Part shown: piece after piece, positions 27,617 to 38,861 of the stretch
Layout of the letters: every line of letters begins with the position of its first letter
Position numbering within the stretch: position 1 is the first letter of the stretch
From: Saccoglossus kowalevskii
Lineage: Eukaryota; Hemichordata; Enteropneusta; Harrimaniidae
DNA length: 64,000 nt
Reading direction: 5' to 3'
Assembly (NCBI RefSeq): GCF_000003605.2
Contig: NW_003111970.1
Coordinates: 351,818 to 415,817, forward strand
Notes under the pieces: model-generated
Database searches by the model: none
Seen by the model: only the letters and a program-made list of their open reading frames with translations
Told to the model about the DNA's origin: nothing
Position numbers and translations under genes: made by a program

Positions 27617-30094
27617 TTATAATTACTAATACGTACTAACAATTAAAAGTACATTTGTATAGTAAATAGTTATATACAAAAATTCATTTATTCAAATATG
27701 TATTTAAAATTCACATTCATATATCGCATACGAATGGAAAATAGCTATGATCTGTGATCTTATATTCGCCGACATATAAATATGTGAATCCTTTGAAACT
27801 CAGCCAACGTTATTCAATGTTGCAATCAGTATCACCTCATCATTCAAGTCACGTGCTTACTATACTAAAGTAATATACAACATCTTCCGTATGTATCACG
27901 AGTTGCCTTTCCCCCGTTTTATCTTTGCCGATAGCATCAGAAAAATGATCAGCAAAGTTGGACGTGATGTGCCATTTCGTATTTTCACTAAGATATATCA
28001 TATTTCCCATCCCTTGAGGGCGCTAAGCTTATCAACACGTGATTATGGATTTTTACTGCCAATATTAGACGGAAAGCCGCGTTCCAGTATTCATTATTAA
28101 ACACGACAATATTCTTCGAATCAACAGTGAATATGTGTTAAGCGTCAACCACGTGCTGACTAGCAGTGAACACACGCCGTCCAGTCTACAGTAATAAAGC
28201 ACGCATAGTGTACATCATGGATTTCAATATCGCCAAATCTACGTAGAAAAAAACATTGTGAAATTATATTAAAATTTGCGATTGTTTTTACTTGTTTAAT
28301 GCTATTTCTAAATGTTGCATGAAAAAATAAACAGAGCGGTGCCACCGAACGTATACGTGGGACGCATTAGCGGCCACACATCTAGGAAACATTATCACAG
28401 GCTCCAAAATTACAATGAAATAATTACTTATTAATGCAAGTGGAGACATGACATCACAAGTATAAGTTTATGGATTATTAGTGTCGACGTGGCGCGAAAT
28501 AACTAAGGTAATGAAACACGGTTTATCGCACGATGTTGTATAATATATGACCAAAAATCATGAATGTTTGATGCGAAGACAAATAAAAGTGATAAACAAA
28601 CACCTCGAGAAAAGAAACCCCGAGACAGCTCATTGTTATAGGCAGAAGTCGTGAAACACTTGGCAATAAAACGGCGCCATTTTACCTCAGCTCAAAACCT
28701 GTTTTTTATCACCTTTTTTTTCTTCAAATGTTCCCTGAAATCCTCAAATATTGATAATGTTTTTAGGGTAATTAGCAATTTTAAGCATTTTAAGTTAGAT
28801 ACGGACGTACAATATACCTGGTCCAGATTTACATCTGCCAACCCACTGGCAGCTCGCTCCACCGTATTGGTACGAAAGCCTCCAAACATTCCCAAATTAT
28901 ATCTAGCAAAAAACAAAACAAAACAAAACACTCTCAAGGCAACCCACAAAATATAACGTAATGAAAACGCACAATGAAAAATATTAGGCAAACAGTTTAG
29001 GCGAGAAACTGCCATGACGATCGCACGAAAAACGGCAGTCGAGACACGACAGATATCATATTGTACATATCGTGTTTTATATTAAATATATACCTATTAA
29101 GTATATAAATTGTGGCAACTTCCTGTGTCTTATGAGAATTACTGTACATTTAAATCACTTAAATAAGACATTTCCGACCAATTAGCAATAACTGGTAACA
29201 GTCACCCTGCATTAAACGGCCATTTTGGAAATGGATTATCGTGCGACGGTACGGAAATACGCGCGGACCGAGTACAGCTAATGGAGCTTGCTATATCGTT
29301 GGTAATTACCCCAAGCAAATGTCGTGATATAATGCAGCGTAGTTGAAAAATTGGCCTGTTAATTTGCTTCGCTCGATAACAAAATTGTAGTATATACACA
29401 ATGATAGGAAACGATCTTTAGATCATTACTCGATCGGGGTAGAAACAACGATAATAGAAGAGTGTAGTTTATTTAGTTACACTGGACAGTCTCAGTGTCT
29501 CCCCATAGATTCATGCATTATACACATGGCTACATTTAAAGTCCATTTTATTGCTTTAATTACTTGTTAATGTATTTCGAATGCTCCCCAAGGATTAATG
29601 CATTGGTTCCGAAATGTACAGTCTGTCTGTATAGTCTGTGTGTCGTCTTCTGAGTGGCCCTTCCATCTGCTCCTTTCCATCTGAGCAGACGTGTTTGTGT
29701 TTTTTTTCTTCTTCTGAAAACTCCTGGCATAAAAATCGCTTTGCCGACTACAGTTAATTCACCACGCGGACGTAAGTGGCACGTGTGTGTGTCGACAGAG
29801 GCGACGTTATGACAAAGTCTGTTTAAGTCATCTAGGCGCTGCCCAATGTCCTACAGTTGATGCTTTGGTGTGCGTTGAAGTTATTCATGTGCAGTTAGTT
29901 CTATTGTGTGGCGTGGGTTTCGAAAAGTAGGTCGTTCGACACATCACTGACTGCGAATGTTACGGAATAGAACATTATGTCAGTTGTCGAACAAATACTA
30001 GGTTGTCTTTCGGTGAAGGCAAGTAACCAATGACATTTTGTTTAATCATTGCAGGAACTGCGCATGTCTGCTCGTATCCACGGCGATGTTTCAG

Positions 30095-30187
30095 TTTATA
30101 TAGAGAGGTGTTCAGTGTAAAACGTTATGCATGGTGATCTAGGGGTGGCACATCGCGCTTAGTATAACACTACGACAGATCCGACAG
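30095..30187 (+). promoter_or_regulatory. candidate promoter and first exon of the zinc-finger gene
   Basis: TTTATATAG at 30095-30103 resembles a TATA box. About 85 bases downstream the sequence ends at a consensus donor, GACAG|GTGAG at 30187/30188. The acceptor before the zinc-finger CDS (TTTATACAG, ending 31153) is 966 bases away, so a short 5' UTR exon spliced to the CDS exon is a simple model. It competes with the candidate exon at 20.2-20.4 kb, and both may be used. Confidence 0.35.
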
Positions 30188-30410
30188 GTGAGTAGTTTGA
30201 CCGACTTGTATGTCATATTTACGTTCGATTAACCGTCGAAAATCTCAACCATTGCAATATGGTAGTCGCATTTCAATTCCATTTCAAATGTACGTGGTCT
30301 AGGAGGCATTTTAATGAATGGTATTTTAACTATTGTGACGAAAACATTATGTAAATATTCAATCAGGGCCATCAACTCGTAATTCCGAATCGTAAACAAG
30401 TAAACGAATA

Positions 30411-30695
30411 AGTGAGTGAGTGAGTGAGTGAGTGAGTGAGTGAGTGAGTGAGTGAGTGAGTGAGTGAGTGAGTGAGTGTGTGAGTGATTGATTGATTGAT
30501 TGATTGATTGAGTGAGTGAGAGAGTGAGTGAGTGAGTGTGTGAGTGAGTGAGTGAGTGAGTGAGTGAGTGAGTGAGTGAGTGAGTGAGTGCATGCGTGAG
30601 TGAGTGAGTGTGTGTGTGAGTGAATAAATAAATAAATAAATAAATAAACAAACAAACAAACAAACAAACAAACAAAAAACAAACAAACAAACAAA

Positions 30696-30782
<87 letters not shown>
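30411..30782. repeat. compound tetranucleotide microsatellite
   Basis: (GTGA)n with a short (GATT)n patch occupies 30411-30623, followed by (AAAT)n, (AAAC)n and (AAAT)n to 30782. Long ORFs in all three minus frames (30229-30902) encode only Leu-Thr-His-Ser and Ile-Tyr-Leu-Phe repeats and are artefacts of the microsatellite. It lies inside the proposed first intron of the zinc-finger gene. Confidence 0.98.
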
Positions 30783-31268
30783 CCACAAAATCAAAAAAGC
30801 ATTTCCGCGAATAGTTTGCATTATTTTGTTTAATGTGTACAGACATAATTGCTCACCGTTATCATGCATCGATATATTTTTGCTTCGTTTAACATGTTTC
30901 ACGAATATAGACTGAATGTTTACAGTTTACTTCGTATGCAAGTGGTTATCATGTGACAGATGGCCTATATCAATGCAGCCTAAGGGCATTGTCTCAAATT
31001 TCCGATCTCAGATAAAAACTATAATGTTGTAAGAAACACATATAAAGATTGCCTCCAGAAATCATTTTCAGTATACACCATCCTTCTTAAAAATCACTGA
31101 TACACGTATAATACATGTCTTCTAATTAAGTTTGTATATTCTTCTTTATACAGATAGTAACTGACGCCCCGGCGTACACTACGTGGTTGAGAGCTCGACG
31201 ACAACGATATTGTCCTGTATAGCACATTCTATAATTATATCGGCTGTAACAAAAGCCCCGGACAGTAT

Positions 31269-31292
31269 ATGGCCAGCGCGATAGAAGGATAA
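31269..31292 (+). promoter_or_regulatory. short upstream ORF before the zinc-finger CDS
   Basis: ATG followed by six codons and TAA ends 36 bases before the main ATG, within the same exon (which starts at 31154 after the acceptor). Such uORFs commonly lower initiation at the main start; here that effect is inferred only. Confidence 0.4.
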
Positions 31293-31328
31293 CAACAAAG
31301 ACTACACTGGTGTCTTCAGCGTGTAACT

Positions 31329-32906
31329 ATGTTGGCAATGCACGGCGTGAAACATGATAAAAGTCGGTTGGACAGGCTTGGAGCTGATATTATGCGTGAA
31401 CGAGAGCATGACATGTGGAGGAGAGATTTACAAATTAGAACAGGTCAGCAAAGCATCAAGACTTCTACGGCAGACATGCCAACACTCTGTTCATTTTATT
31501 CGCAGAGCGCACCGCTGTTTAATAAACGAAAGTTCAGCCTCTTGGGTAGTGACCTGGAATTTGAGGAAGCGAAAATCAAGAGGCGAATCAACGCGTCAAT
31601 GAAGCCCGTACCACCCTTGCTGAGCCTGTACAGATCAAAAAGCGCCTTCGACGAAATCAGGAACACGGTGCGTTATGACTATAGGGAGAACAACAGAGTA
31701 TTGGAAAGTAACTCATTTTATTCTGACCGTAACCGTGTACAGGAAGACAATATTCGTCAACGTTCTTTGAAAACCATTTCCGTGGGTAGGCCTTCGCCGC
31801 CCTCTGCGCGTGAAGATGGAGATAATATGACTTCAGAAAAAATAACAGAAAGCAATATTTTCTCTACGAAAGACACGTTAACAGTAGACGTTGGAAAGAA
31901 ACCAACAGCGAAAAAAATTGTCCGAAATGACTTCAAGTCCATGAGTCGGCTTTTGAGTCTTGACGATGACTCGGACGAGCCTGGACAATCTAAGGACACA
32001 AATCAACGTACTGGCAGCGCATTTCGGGAAGTTTCTCGCAACGTTGATGTACGATCGAATAATCTTGCCCATGGCAGTACCAGTGAGGAAAATGGGAGGA
32101 ATGCAACTGGGTTAAAATACAGTACACCGTTTGGCGATGTCTTGTTGCAGAAACCGGAAGTTACACATAGAGCGTTTCATCGCGAAGCTGCCGATAAGAA
32201 TTCGAACACTGAGCGTCTTCACTCACCGCCGTCAACACCATCATCGCCATCGCACGTCGGTTTTCGCGGTGCTCTATCGCCACCACTGTACGATGCATCG
32301 CCACCAACGGAGTCTCTGAGGCTTGGTATTTATCAAAATTCACTACCTTCTACGACCAAAAGTGCGTTCTCCCCTCCAACTCCTGGCTCAGACTATTTAA
32401 ACGAACGAATAAGAATGATAGAGTATTTGCAAAAAAAGCCCGCCAACCAGTACTACCAAGACAACGCGAGGAGATCTTTTACAAACTCAAAAATGGCGAC
32501 TGATCTGTTTATGCCAAGTGGCGTGGAACCAACGCGTTTCTCTGGAGTACCTGTACCTCCATCACAAGCAGACATAGGGGCGACTGCATCCTTCCCTGGA
32601 TACCCGCCAGTGTTTGAAGGCACTGAACAAACCCCGTTCACAGCCCCGAAACTGTCACCACAAACGCAGGTCATCCTGCCATTGTCATCGTCAGTGGTGA
32701 ATTTCGCTCAGAACTGGTGCGTTAAGTGCAATGCGAGTTTTCGTATGACCAGTGACCTGGTGTATCATATGCGGACACACCATAAGAAGGACCAGATTGA
32801 TCCACACAAGCGGAAACGAGACGAGAAACTAAGATGTAACATATGTGGGGAAACATTTCGTGAGCGTCACCACTTATCCAGACACATGACGTCACATCTC
32901 GGGTAG
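31329..32906 (+). CDS. PRDM8/ZNF488-like C2H2 zinc-finger protein
   Basis: An intact 525-codon ORF in one exon. Two classical C2H2 fingers lie at the extreme C-terminus: C464/C467/H480/H484 in the context WCVKCNASFRMTSDLVYHMR, and C503/C506/H519/H523 in the context CNICGETFRERHHLSRHM. A basic KRKR linker between them may serve nuclear import. Both fingers and their wording are characteristic of the C-terminal pair of vertebrate PRDM8 and ZNF488, nuclear repressors of neural and glial differentiation. The rest is low in predicted order: a charged N-terminus (MREREHDMWRRD), then Ser/Pro-rich sequence with SPPTPG-type motifs. I see no PR/SET domain, so it resembles ZNF488 in layout, though longer. 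The start is the first ATG after the acceptor and the uORF. Role as a DNA-binding repressor is inferred from the family. Confidence 0.92.
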   Translation: MLAMHGVKHDKSRLDRLGADIMREREHDMWRRDLQIRTGQQSIKTSTADMPTLCSFYSQSAPLFNKRKFSLLGSDLEFEEAKIKRRINASMKPVPPLLSLYRSKSAFDEIRNTVRYDYRENNRVLESNSFYSDRNRVQEDNIRQRSLKTISVGRPSPPSAREDGDNMTSEKITESNIFSTKDTLTVDVGKKPTAKKIVRNDFKSMSRLLSLDDDSDEPGQSKDTNQRTGSAFREVSRNVDVRSNNLAHGSTSEENGRNATGLKYSTPFGDVLLQKPEVTHRAFHREAADKNSNTERLHSPPSTPSSPSHVGFRGALSPPLYDASPPTESLRLGIYQNSLPSTTKSAFSPPTPGSDYLNERIRMIEYLQKKPANQYYQDNARRSFTNSKMATDLFMPSGVEPTRFSGVPVPPSQADIGATASFPGYPPVFEGTEQTPFTAPKLSPQTQVILPLSSSVVNFAQNWCVKCNASFRMTSDLVYHMRTHHKKDQIDPHKRKRDEKLRCNICGETFRERHHLSRHMTSHLG

Positions 32907-34974
32907 CATTATTCGACTAGAATATTTATAAAACATTATTTTAATATCATCGCGAACAAAACTAGCGCCCTCATCGGGTAATTTGAAATTTTTCGACGAC
33001 GTCTGTGCATGATTAAATGAACGTTATTGACAATTTGCTCAATTATTATAATTGTACAATATATCAATACCATTGACAGTGAAATTTGATCGATTCTGGA
33101 GTTCCAAAATTATTTCTGGTACTTACATATTTTATGATTGATGTTAATCACTGATATTTTATAGACACATTAAGCGCAATGTCAAGCAATATGTGTTTGT
33201 CTCAAAGACCAATCAATTTCACGTTACTCCAAAATCGGAGTATTTCATTTGTAAAGGATAGGCATGATCATTTCGTTGTTTATCTGTGCCCGTACTACAT
33301 CCGGGACAATAGAGTTAAATGTGTTCCAATGCTTCGAGATCACACATTTACGTTACTATGATCACGCCACCACACGACGAACAGCCTCGCCCGCGAGACT
33401 CAATTGTAATTAAACAACAGTCCCACACGTAAATTCGTTTCTTTTTTTTGCGTCAAATTATTTTAAATGTAAATTATAAAGTCGTCATGATTTATCAGAC
33501 TGAGATGTTATTCACATTATCTTACATACAATTGTGAAACTGTGACAAGCCTTCAGAGTGCAATAAGTTTTTTTTTCAGATACTGGTAATATATTAATAA
33601 TATCAATAAATACCACGTGGAAACTATTTCACTTAAATAATATCCGTGTCATATTCTATAATTCTCATTCCTTGCACCAGTTTTCTTCCGAATCTAACAA
33701 TTCCAGTATTGTGCATATTCTTAGAACTTGTCTTGCACTGTTTACATAATATCCATTGATTTAAAGAAAGTTTAAAGAAAATAAGTTAAAAATGTAAATG
33801 TATTCAAACAATGATTCAATCATCGAAAGAAGCAATATTGTAGGTAAAAATACATTCGATAATGCTCAGATACGTAGCTCGTTGTTGAATACGCAAGCTG
33901 ACAAAGTAACACTCATTCATTAAATCTGATAGTCTCACGTGACGTGTAGAATATCCTATGTATGTGCATTGCATATAAGATGTCCTAGCAGCTAGTAGTC
34001 TAAAATACTACTATAACATATCATAATTTTTTATCATCTCCACGCTGTCTCATACTAAATGACATTCCGAAGTGGCCACATGATACGTGTGTATGTGAAA
34101 CACGCGTTTCCAACAGCCCCTATAACCAATTCAGTAGAAAAAAATATCGCACAATTTGCGAATAATTTCAAATTCGACGATTATTTGTTATTGCATATTA
34201 TCAGATTCAATTTAGATTTAGACCTTCATATCAACACTAGCAACACTGGAATAATTATCTTCCTAATCGCACGGTTTTATTGCGCTCGATGTAAACATAC
34301 TCCTCCACGAACTCGTGTGCGGGATTCTACTGAGAAGTCGCGGAGATCTGATTGGAGGCGCCTCTAGAGGGACTGTGGTTCAACCATTGCTTGGCGGAGT
34401 TGTGGGAGACCGAAGGAAAAACAAATGCAATATCGTTGAGAAACCTATCTATGAGGGCGCTATCATAACTGAACAAAATCTGGCAAAAGCTGTCAAAGAG
34501 GACGGGTATGAACAATAGGATTTAGAGTTTCATTTTAAATTCAGACGTTTTCAAAACACAATAATTGAGGTCTTCAATTATTACAAGTACTGGAAAACTC
34601 TAAAGCTAGTATACCATTCGCACGCATTGGACAGAGCGCAATGCGTTGAATGTCGTGCGTATTGTTGGGTTTCATGCTACTCTGCGTGGTGGACACTTGT
34701 CGTGTTTCTTAGCGTAAATACTTGTTTAGTGAGCGTTGATCGACACACTACATATGACACAGTACGTGATACGCGCTACACTATTAATTAAATTTACAAA
34801 AGCATCTTGCGCCTGGTAATTATTATTTAATCAAACAAATCACTACAGTGAGCCAACACATTATTTTGTAATCATACCCTAATCCATTTACCAAGTTGCA
34901 ATAACATTTATTAATGTAGAAATACCTAAAGATCGACAATCAATTTTTCAAATTAATTCAAATTAATGACGATT
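32907..34974. other. 3' UTR and intergenic DNA after the zinc-finger gene
   Basis: AATAAA at 33605-33610 is a candidate poly(A) signal about 700 bases past the stop. An ORF at 34315-34518 gives a charged, protein-like C-terminal half (KPIYEGAIITEQNLAKAV), but it has no splice acceptor, family match or neighbour to support it. Otherwise nothing is recognised. Confidence 0.4.
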
Positions 34975-36232
34975 CGAGGGGCGTTCAACAAGTAATGCCC
35001 CTGACCCACTTCCAGTTGTCTGATCTAGATGAAATTTTGCATGTGTAATGATTTACATTTCCATGGGTTATGTTGCAAAAACAGCTCTGAACTAATTGTG
35101 GTGTCTGATTTACAAGTGTTTGACTGAGTCAGGTGTGAAATGGAGCCAGTTGAGTGGCGCGCAGTGATCCTAAAGGAGACTTTAGATGAAATGAAAGAAA
35201 CTTATGGGGATGATGCCCCACCATATGACCTTGTAAAACGCTGGCATCGTGAATTCAAACATGGCCAAAAGTCTGTGGAAACAGCTTCCAGACCTGGTCG
35301 TCCTTCTTCTGCCATTGATGGGGCATCTGTCCGTTAAGTTGAGGCAGCCATTTTGGATGATCGACGCATTACTGTTCGCCAAATAGAGGTCAAGATTAGT
35401 ACAGGGTCTGTGGAAACTAACATTCATGGCCATTTGCATAATGCATAAAGTGTCTGCCAGATAGATTCCCAGGTTGCTCACACCTTTCCAGAAACAAGAA
35501 CGCGTTGAGTGCTCCAGGATGAATTTGGAGATGTGCCAAGAAGATGAGTAAAAGTTTTTCAAAAGACTGATTACTGTAACACAGGATGAAACTTGGGTCC
35601 ATCACTATGATCCAGAGACCAAAGCCAAGTCAATGCAGTGGAAGCACTGCGATTCACGACCTCCAAAGAAGGCAAGGGTGCAGCCCTCCGCTGGCAAGGT
35701 CATGCTCACAGTCTTCTGGGACCAGGACGGAGTAGTGATGACAGATTTCCTGGCAAAGGGTACCACAATTACAGGAGCCTATTACGCTTCACTTTTGATG
35801 AAATTACAAGAAGCTATCTAAATCAAGAGGCGGGGAAAGATCGGCAAAGGTATCCTCCTCCTGTAGGACAACGCTCCGGTCCACAACTCGCATGTCGCCA
35901 GATCAGAAGCACGGGCGTGTGGCTATGAAATCCTCCCCCCATCCCCCTTACTCCCCTGACCTTGCACCCTCTGACTTTCATCTCCCAGCCATGAAGTTGT
36001 TTTTGAAAGCGTTTCCCAGATGATGCAGCCTTGATTTCTGAAGTTACAACGTGGTTGGAGGACCAACCTGGGGTGTTCTACAAAAACGGTGTTCAGTGCT
36101 GCATCAAACGATGGGAGAAATGCATAACTCTGGGTGGTTCCTTTGTAGAGAAAGACTAATAACTGTACCAAGTTTCATTAATCTCCTGCTATGGAAAATG
36201 GGTCAGGGGCATTACATATTGAACGCCCCTCG
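34975..36232 (+). mobile_element. full-length, inactivated mariner (Tc1/mariner) transposon
   Basis: About 1258 bp with terminal inverted repeats starting CGAGGGGCGTTCAA and continuing GTAATGCCCCTGACCCA, with few mismatches between ends. The right end is followed by TA (36233-36234), the expected target duplication; the left neighbour is TT, consistent with one mutation from TA. It contains a mariner transposase reading frame in the plus orientation, now broken. Confidence 0.95.
35140..36000 (+). pseudogene. mariner transposase pseudogene
   Basis: The ATG at 35140 opens a frame with the mariner N-terminal helix-turn-helix (WRAVILKE..., YDLVKRWHREFKHG, SRPGRPS), then a TAA at 35335. Past it come ILDDRRITVRQIE, a further stop, and several frame changes. 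The catalytic core is still readable: first Asp in TQDETWVHHYDPE (codon at 35585), the stretch WKHCDSRPPKKARVQPSAGK, second Asp in DNAPVHNSHVA (codon at 35867) and third Asp near 35958. Spacing between the last two is shorter than the D34D norm, so bases were lost. It cannot make an active enzyme. Confidence 0.93.
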
Positions 36233-36845
36233 TATTTATATTTATGACACACATTATATTGACCGAAGCTCATTTACCAGAGTCTTCAACACCACGCATC
36301 ATCTGACAACGATGGCCCTTGCCGGCTCATGCATGAATTATGTGAGCGTTGGCGGCGTGAGATCAGAATGACACGTTAAGCGAGTTTACTTTTTGGTTTA
36401 TGAGCCATAGACATACTCGATGCAGCAGCTGCCTAATACACACTGTTACTCTATCATGGTTAGTTCAGAATTACGTGAAATCTTCGGAATTGTTTAATTT
36501 TGTTTTCGGGCATGCACACGTCGTTCTTGTTACATTATCGGTCATTAAGATACCATTGTTGAGATAACGTTGACTCGCATTACGTTGTAGGTTATCTTTG
36601 TGTAGTAGATTCAATTACAATCTTGACTGTTATTACATTATGTTCTTTATTAGGATAGTATGTAACAATAAGCCGAAAGGGGTGACAAATTCGATTTTTC
36701 AAGAATGAGATGCAATTGTTCAGTTACTTTAGAAAACTGTATTTGCACTGACGGATTAATGTATACTGCCAATATTTGAACAGTTCGATTTGAAGAAACT
36801 CAATTAATTAGTCACGGTGTCGATCACCTTCCCGAGTGAAAATAT

Positions 36846-37202
36846 ACCATTTTTCCTTTCACTACAAGATTCCGCGTTATGCGTGAAATCGAATGAAAAA
36901 TCAGGACAAACAAAATTGAAAGTCGATGCGCCATATTGGCGTCAAAACATTGCGTAAGGATTCGGCAAACGCGAAAGTATGTCCACGCACAATACTAGTA
37001 TGCTACAGGCATTTGATGATGGTCAGTTTTGATGAAGTAATGGCATCTCAACGTCATATTTCCAACTGAGAGATTGACATTTTCATATTTAGTTATAAAC
37101 AAATGAAATTCCAGTTCACAATCAAGTCATTCAATTTTTGCGGCAGACGTTCGGTTCGCACCTTTCACGTACTATGCGAGATCTCGCAATGAACGGAACA
37201 TC
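36846..37202 (+). mobile_element. TIR element, copy 1 (inverted partner at 38906-39280)
   Basis: The reverse complement of this segment aligns colinearly with 38906-39280: shared blocks include CGATTTCACGCATAACGCG, ACGTCTGCCGCAAAAAT and GCGAGATCTCGC. Its own ends are imperfect inverted repeats (TTTTCCTTTCACTACAAGA against the complement of TCTCGCAATGAACGGAA). At about 360 bp with no coding capacity it fits a MITE-like non-autonomous DNA transposon. Confidence 0.75.
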
Positions 37203-37847
37203 ATCCGTTGTCTAATTTGTAGAACATCAATTTTGTATCTGCACGTGTTTTGCATGAATAAAATTTATTTTGAAAACAACTCAAAACAATTTTATATACA
37301 CAACTTTATAACATATTTGTCACATAAGTTTTAATTATGTCTATACATATAAATATTAGTTTCAAAATTCTTCAACCAATTTAAAATGAGTAAATAATAA
37401 TCAACTGCATTAAATCGCAAAACTGTATAAAAATAATTACATGGTTGATATAAACCGTAATACAATATTACAAACACAATATTTTTAACAGTGCTGTTTG
37501 ATACTGCATGATGAGGACCGAACTGGACTGAGTTGCCTTTACTGACCAAACTGTAGTATTCGTTCTCTGATAAATAAAGACGCATATGCAGAGAATTTTT
37601 GTGTACGTACCAAATAAACGGCGAACATGCGTATTAGAAAATGTCAACGTTTCATCGGTCGAATCAGGGGCTGCAATAACAACGTCCATGATGAATCATA
37701 ATTTATTATATTCATCAACATAGACAGTAGCAAACGGCATAATTAAAAATATTATGTTCTCATAGCGTATGTGTGTCTTTAATTATTATTTAATTCAATC
37801 TAGTAGTCTCGGATTTCAATAGTATTGCTCAAGTTGTAAGAGAGTTA
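37203..37847 (-). other. 3' flank and UTR of the minus-strand membrane-protein gene
   Basis: AATAAA on the minus strand at 37702-37707 lies about 140 bases after the stop of the gene to the right and is the likely poly(A) signal. Minus-strand ORFs here (37331-37689) would be in UTR or beyond and are not supported. Confidence 0.4.
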
Positions 37848-38824
37848 TCAAGTCATATATGGGGGAGAATCTCTACTCCAAGCCCACATTTCCTGATCAT
37901 TTTGATGTGAATCGTAATGATTGTCCAGGCGATTACGAGATGATATCAGTTCGTCGTCGATTTCAGCCTGTAACTCTTGTCGCTTTCGTTCTTGCGTCCG
38001 CTTCTCGGTAGACGAATTACACATACAGGAACATAGTGTAATTGCAAGTATAACGAAAACAGCTACGGCAAGTGTTGCTCCGATGATGGACCACACTATG
38101 GTATCGTCGACTGGCTCCAGCCAGGGGTTACCATCTTCCGTTGTGTTTTCAGATGAACGACGACCTCGTTCTAAGATGTGACCGATAGAAAATTCAAGAT
38201 CCTGAGACAAATTAAAACAAGATTAGTATATAATCACAACATCCTATACGTCACGGCGAGAAGAATATAGATCAGGATTAAAACACGGGGGGGGGGGGGG
38301 CGTAGATTTAAAAAAAAAATATACTTAGAGATTGATTTGAAACTAAATCCTACAGAAAAAAGTGACAACATAAATTATTTATTAAAAACGCGGTCCATGT
38401 AAAGGAGGAAAGCGTTCACTACAGCCACACCGTCCTAAGTGAAGACAAACAATAGTATGCGCAGTTTATTTTTGTTATCAATTCCTCTCTCAGAGTTGTT
38501 ATTAGTCAGCCGTAAAACTTGAAATAATATTTCTTTCATCGATATGCCACACGTTTCAACGGAAATCCGGGGCAGTTTTAGACCTTCAACCCGTTGGTTG
38601 CCACACCAAGAGTAAATATCACGTGTCATATTTGCACATGTCACGTGACCCGGTGACTGTCACATGACCATGACAGAAAATGATTCATTTGGTCTATACA
38701 TTTATGTTTGACGAAACTCACTGTGACTGTACAATACGCGTAATGATACAGGGATGACTGTATGATTACATTAAAATACTCAAACTGTTCAGTTCACCAT
38801 TTTAAGTTAGTTAACTACTAACTA

Positions 38825-38861
<37 letters not shown>

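Larger units (their letters stand above)
20418..30094. other. long non-coding stretch, perhaps intron of the zinc-finger gene
   Basis: Nearly 10 kb with no recognisable protein. ORFs at 20728-20940, 24015-24263, 24516-24833, 25091-25411 and 28651-29015 were inspected; none shows a known motif together with good splice sites. Contents noted separately are a 29-A run, a degenerate repeat at 23570-23905 and an NRF1 palindrome at 27606. Perfect TGACGTCA palindromes occur at 22707-22714 and 24868-24875. Confidence 0.4.

Noticed and set aside
30229-30902. Three overlapping minus-strand ORFs of 111-205 codons
   Set aside because: They translate the tetranucleotide microsatellite into Leu-Thr-His-Ser and Ile-Tyr-Leu-Phe repeats; all three frames are open for the same trivial reason.
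34315-34518. 67-codon plus-strand ORF with a charged C-terminal half
   Set aside because: No acceptor, no family match and no neighbour to connect it to; left as an unexplained ORF.
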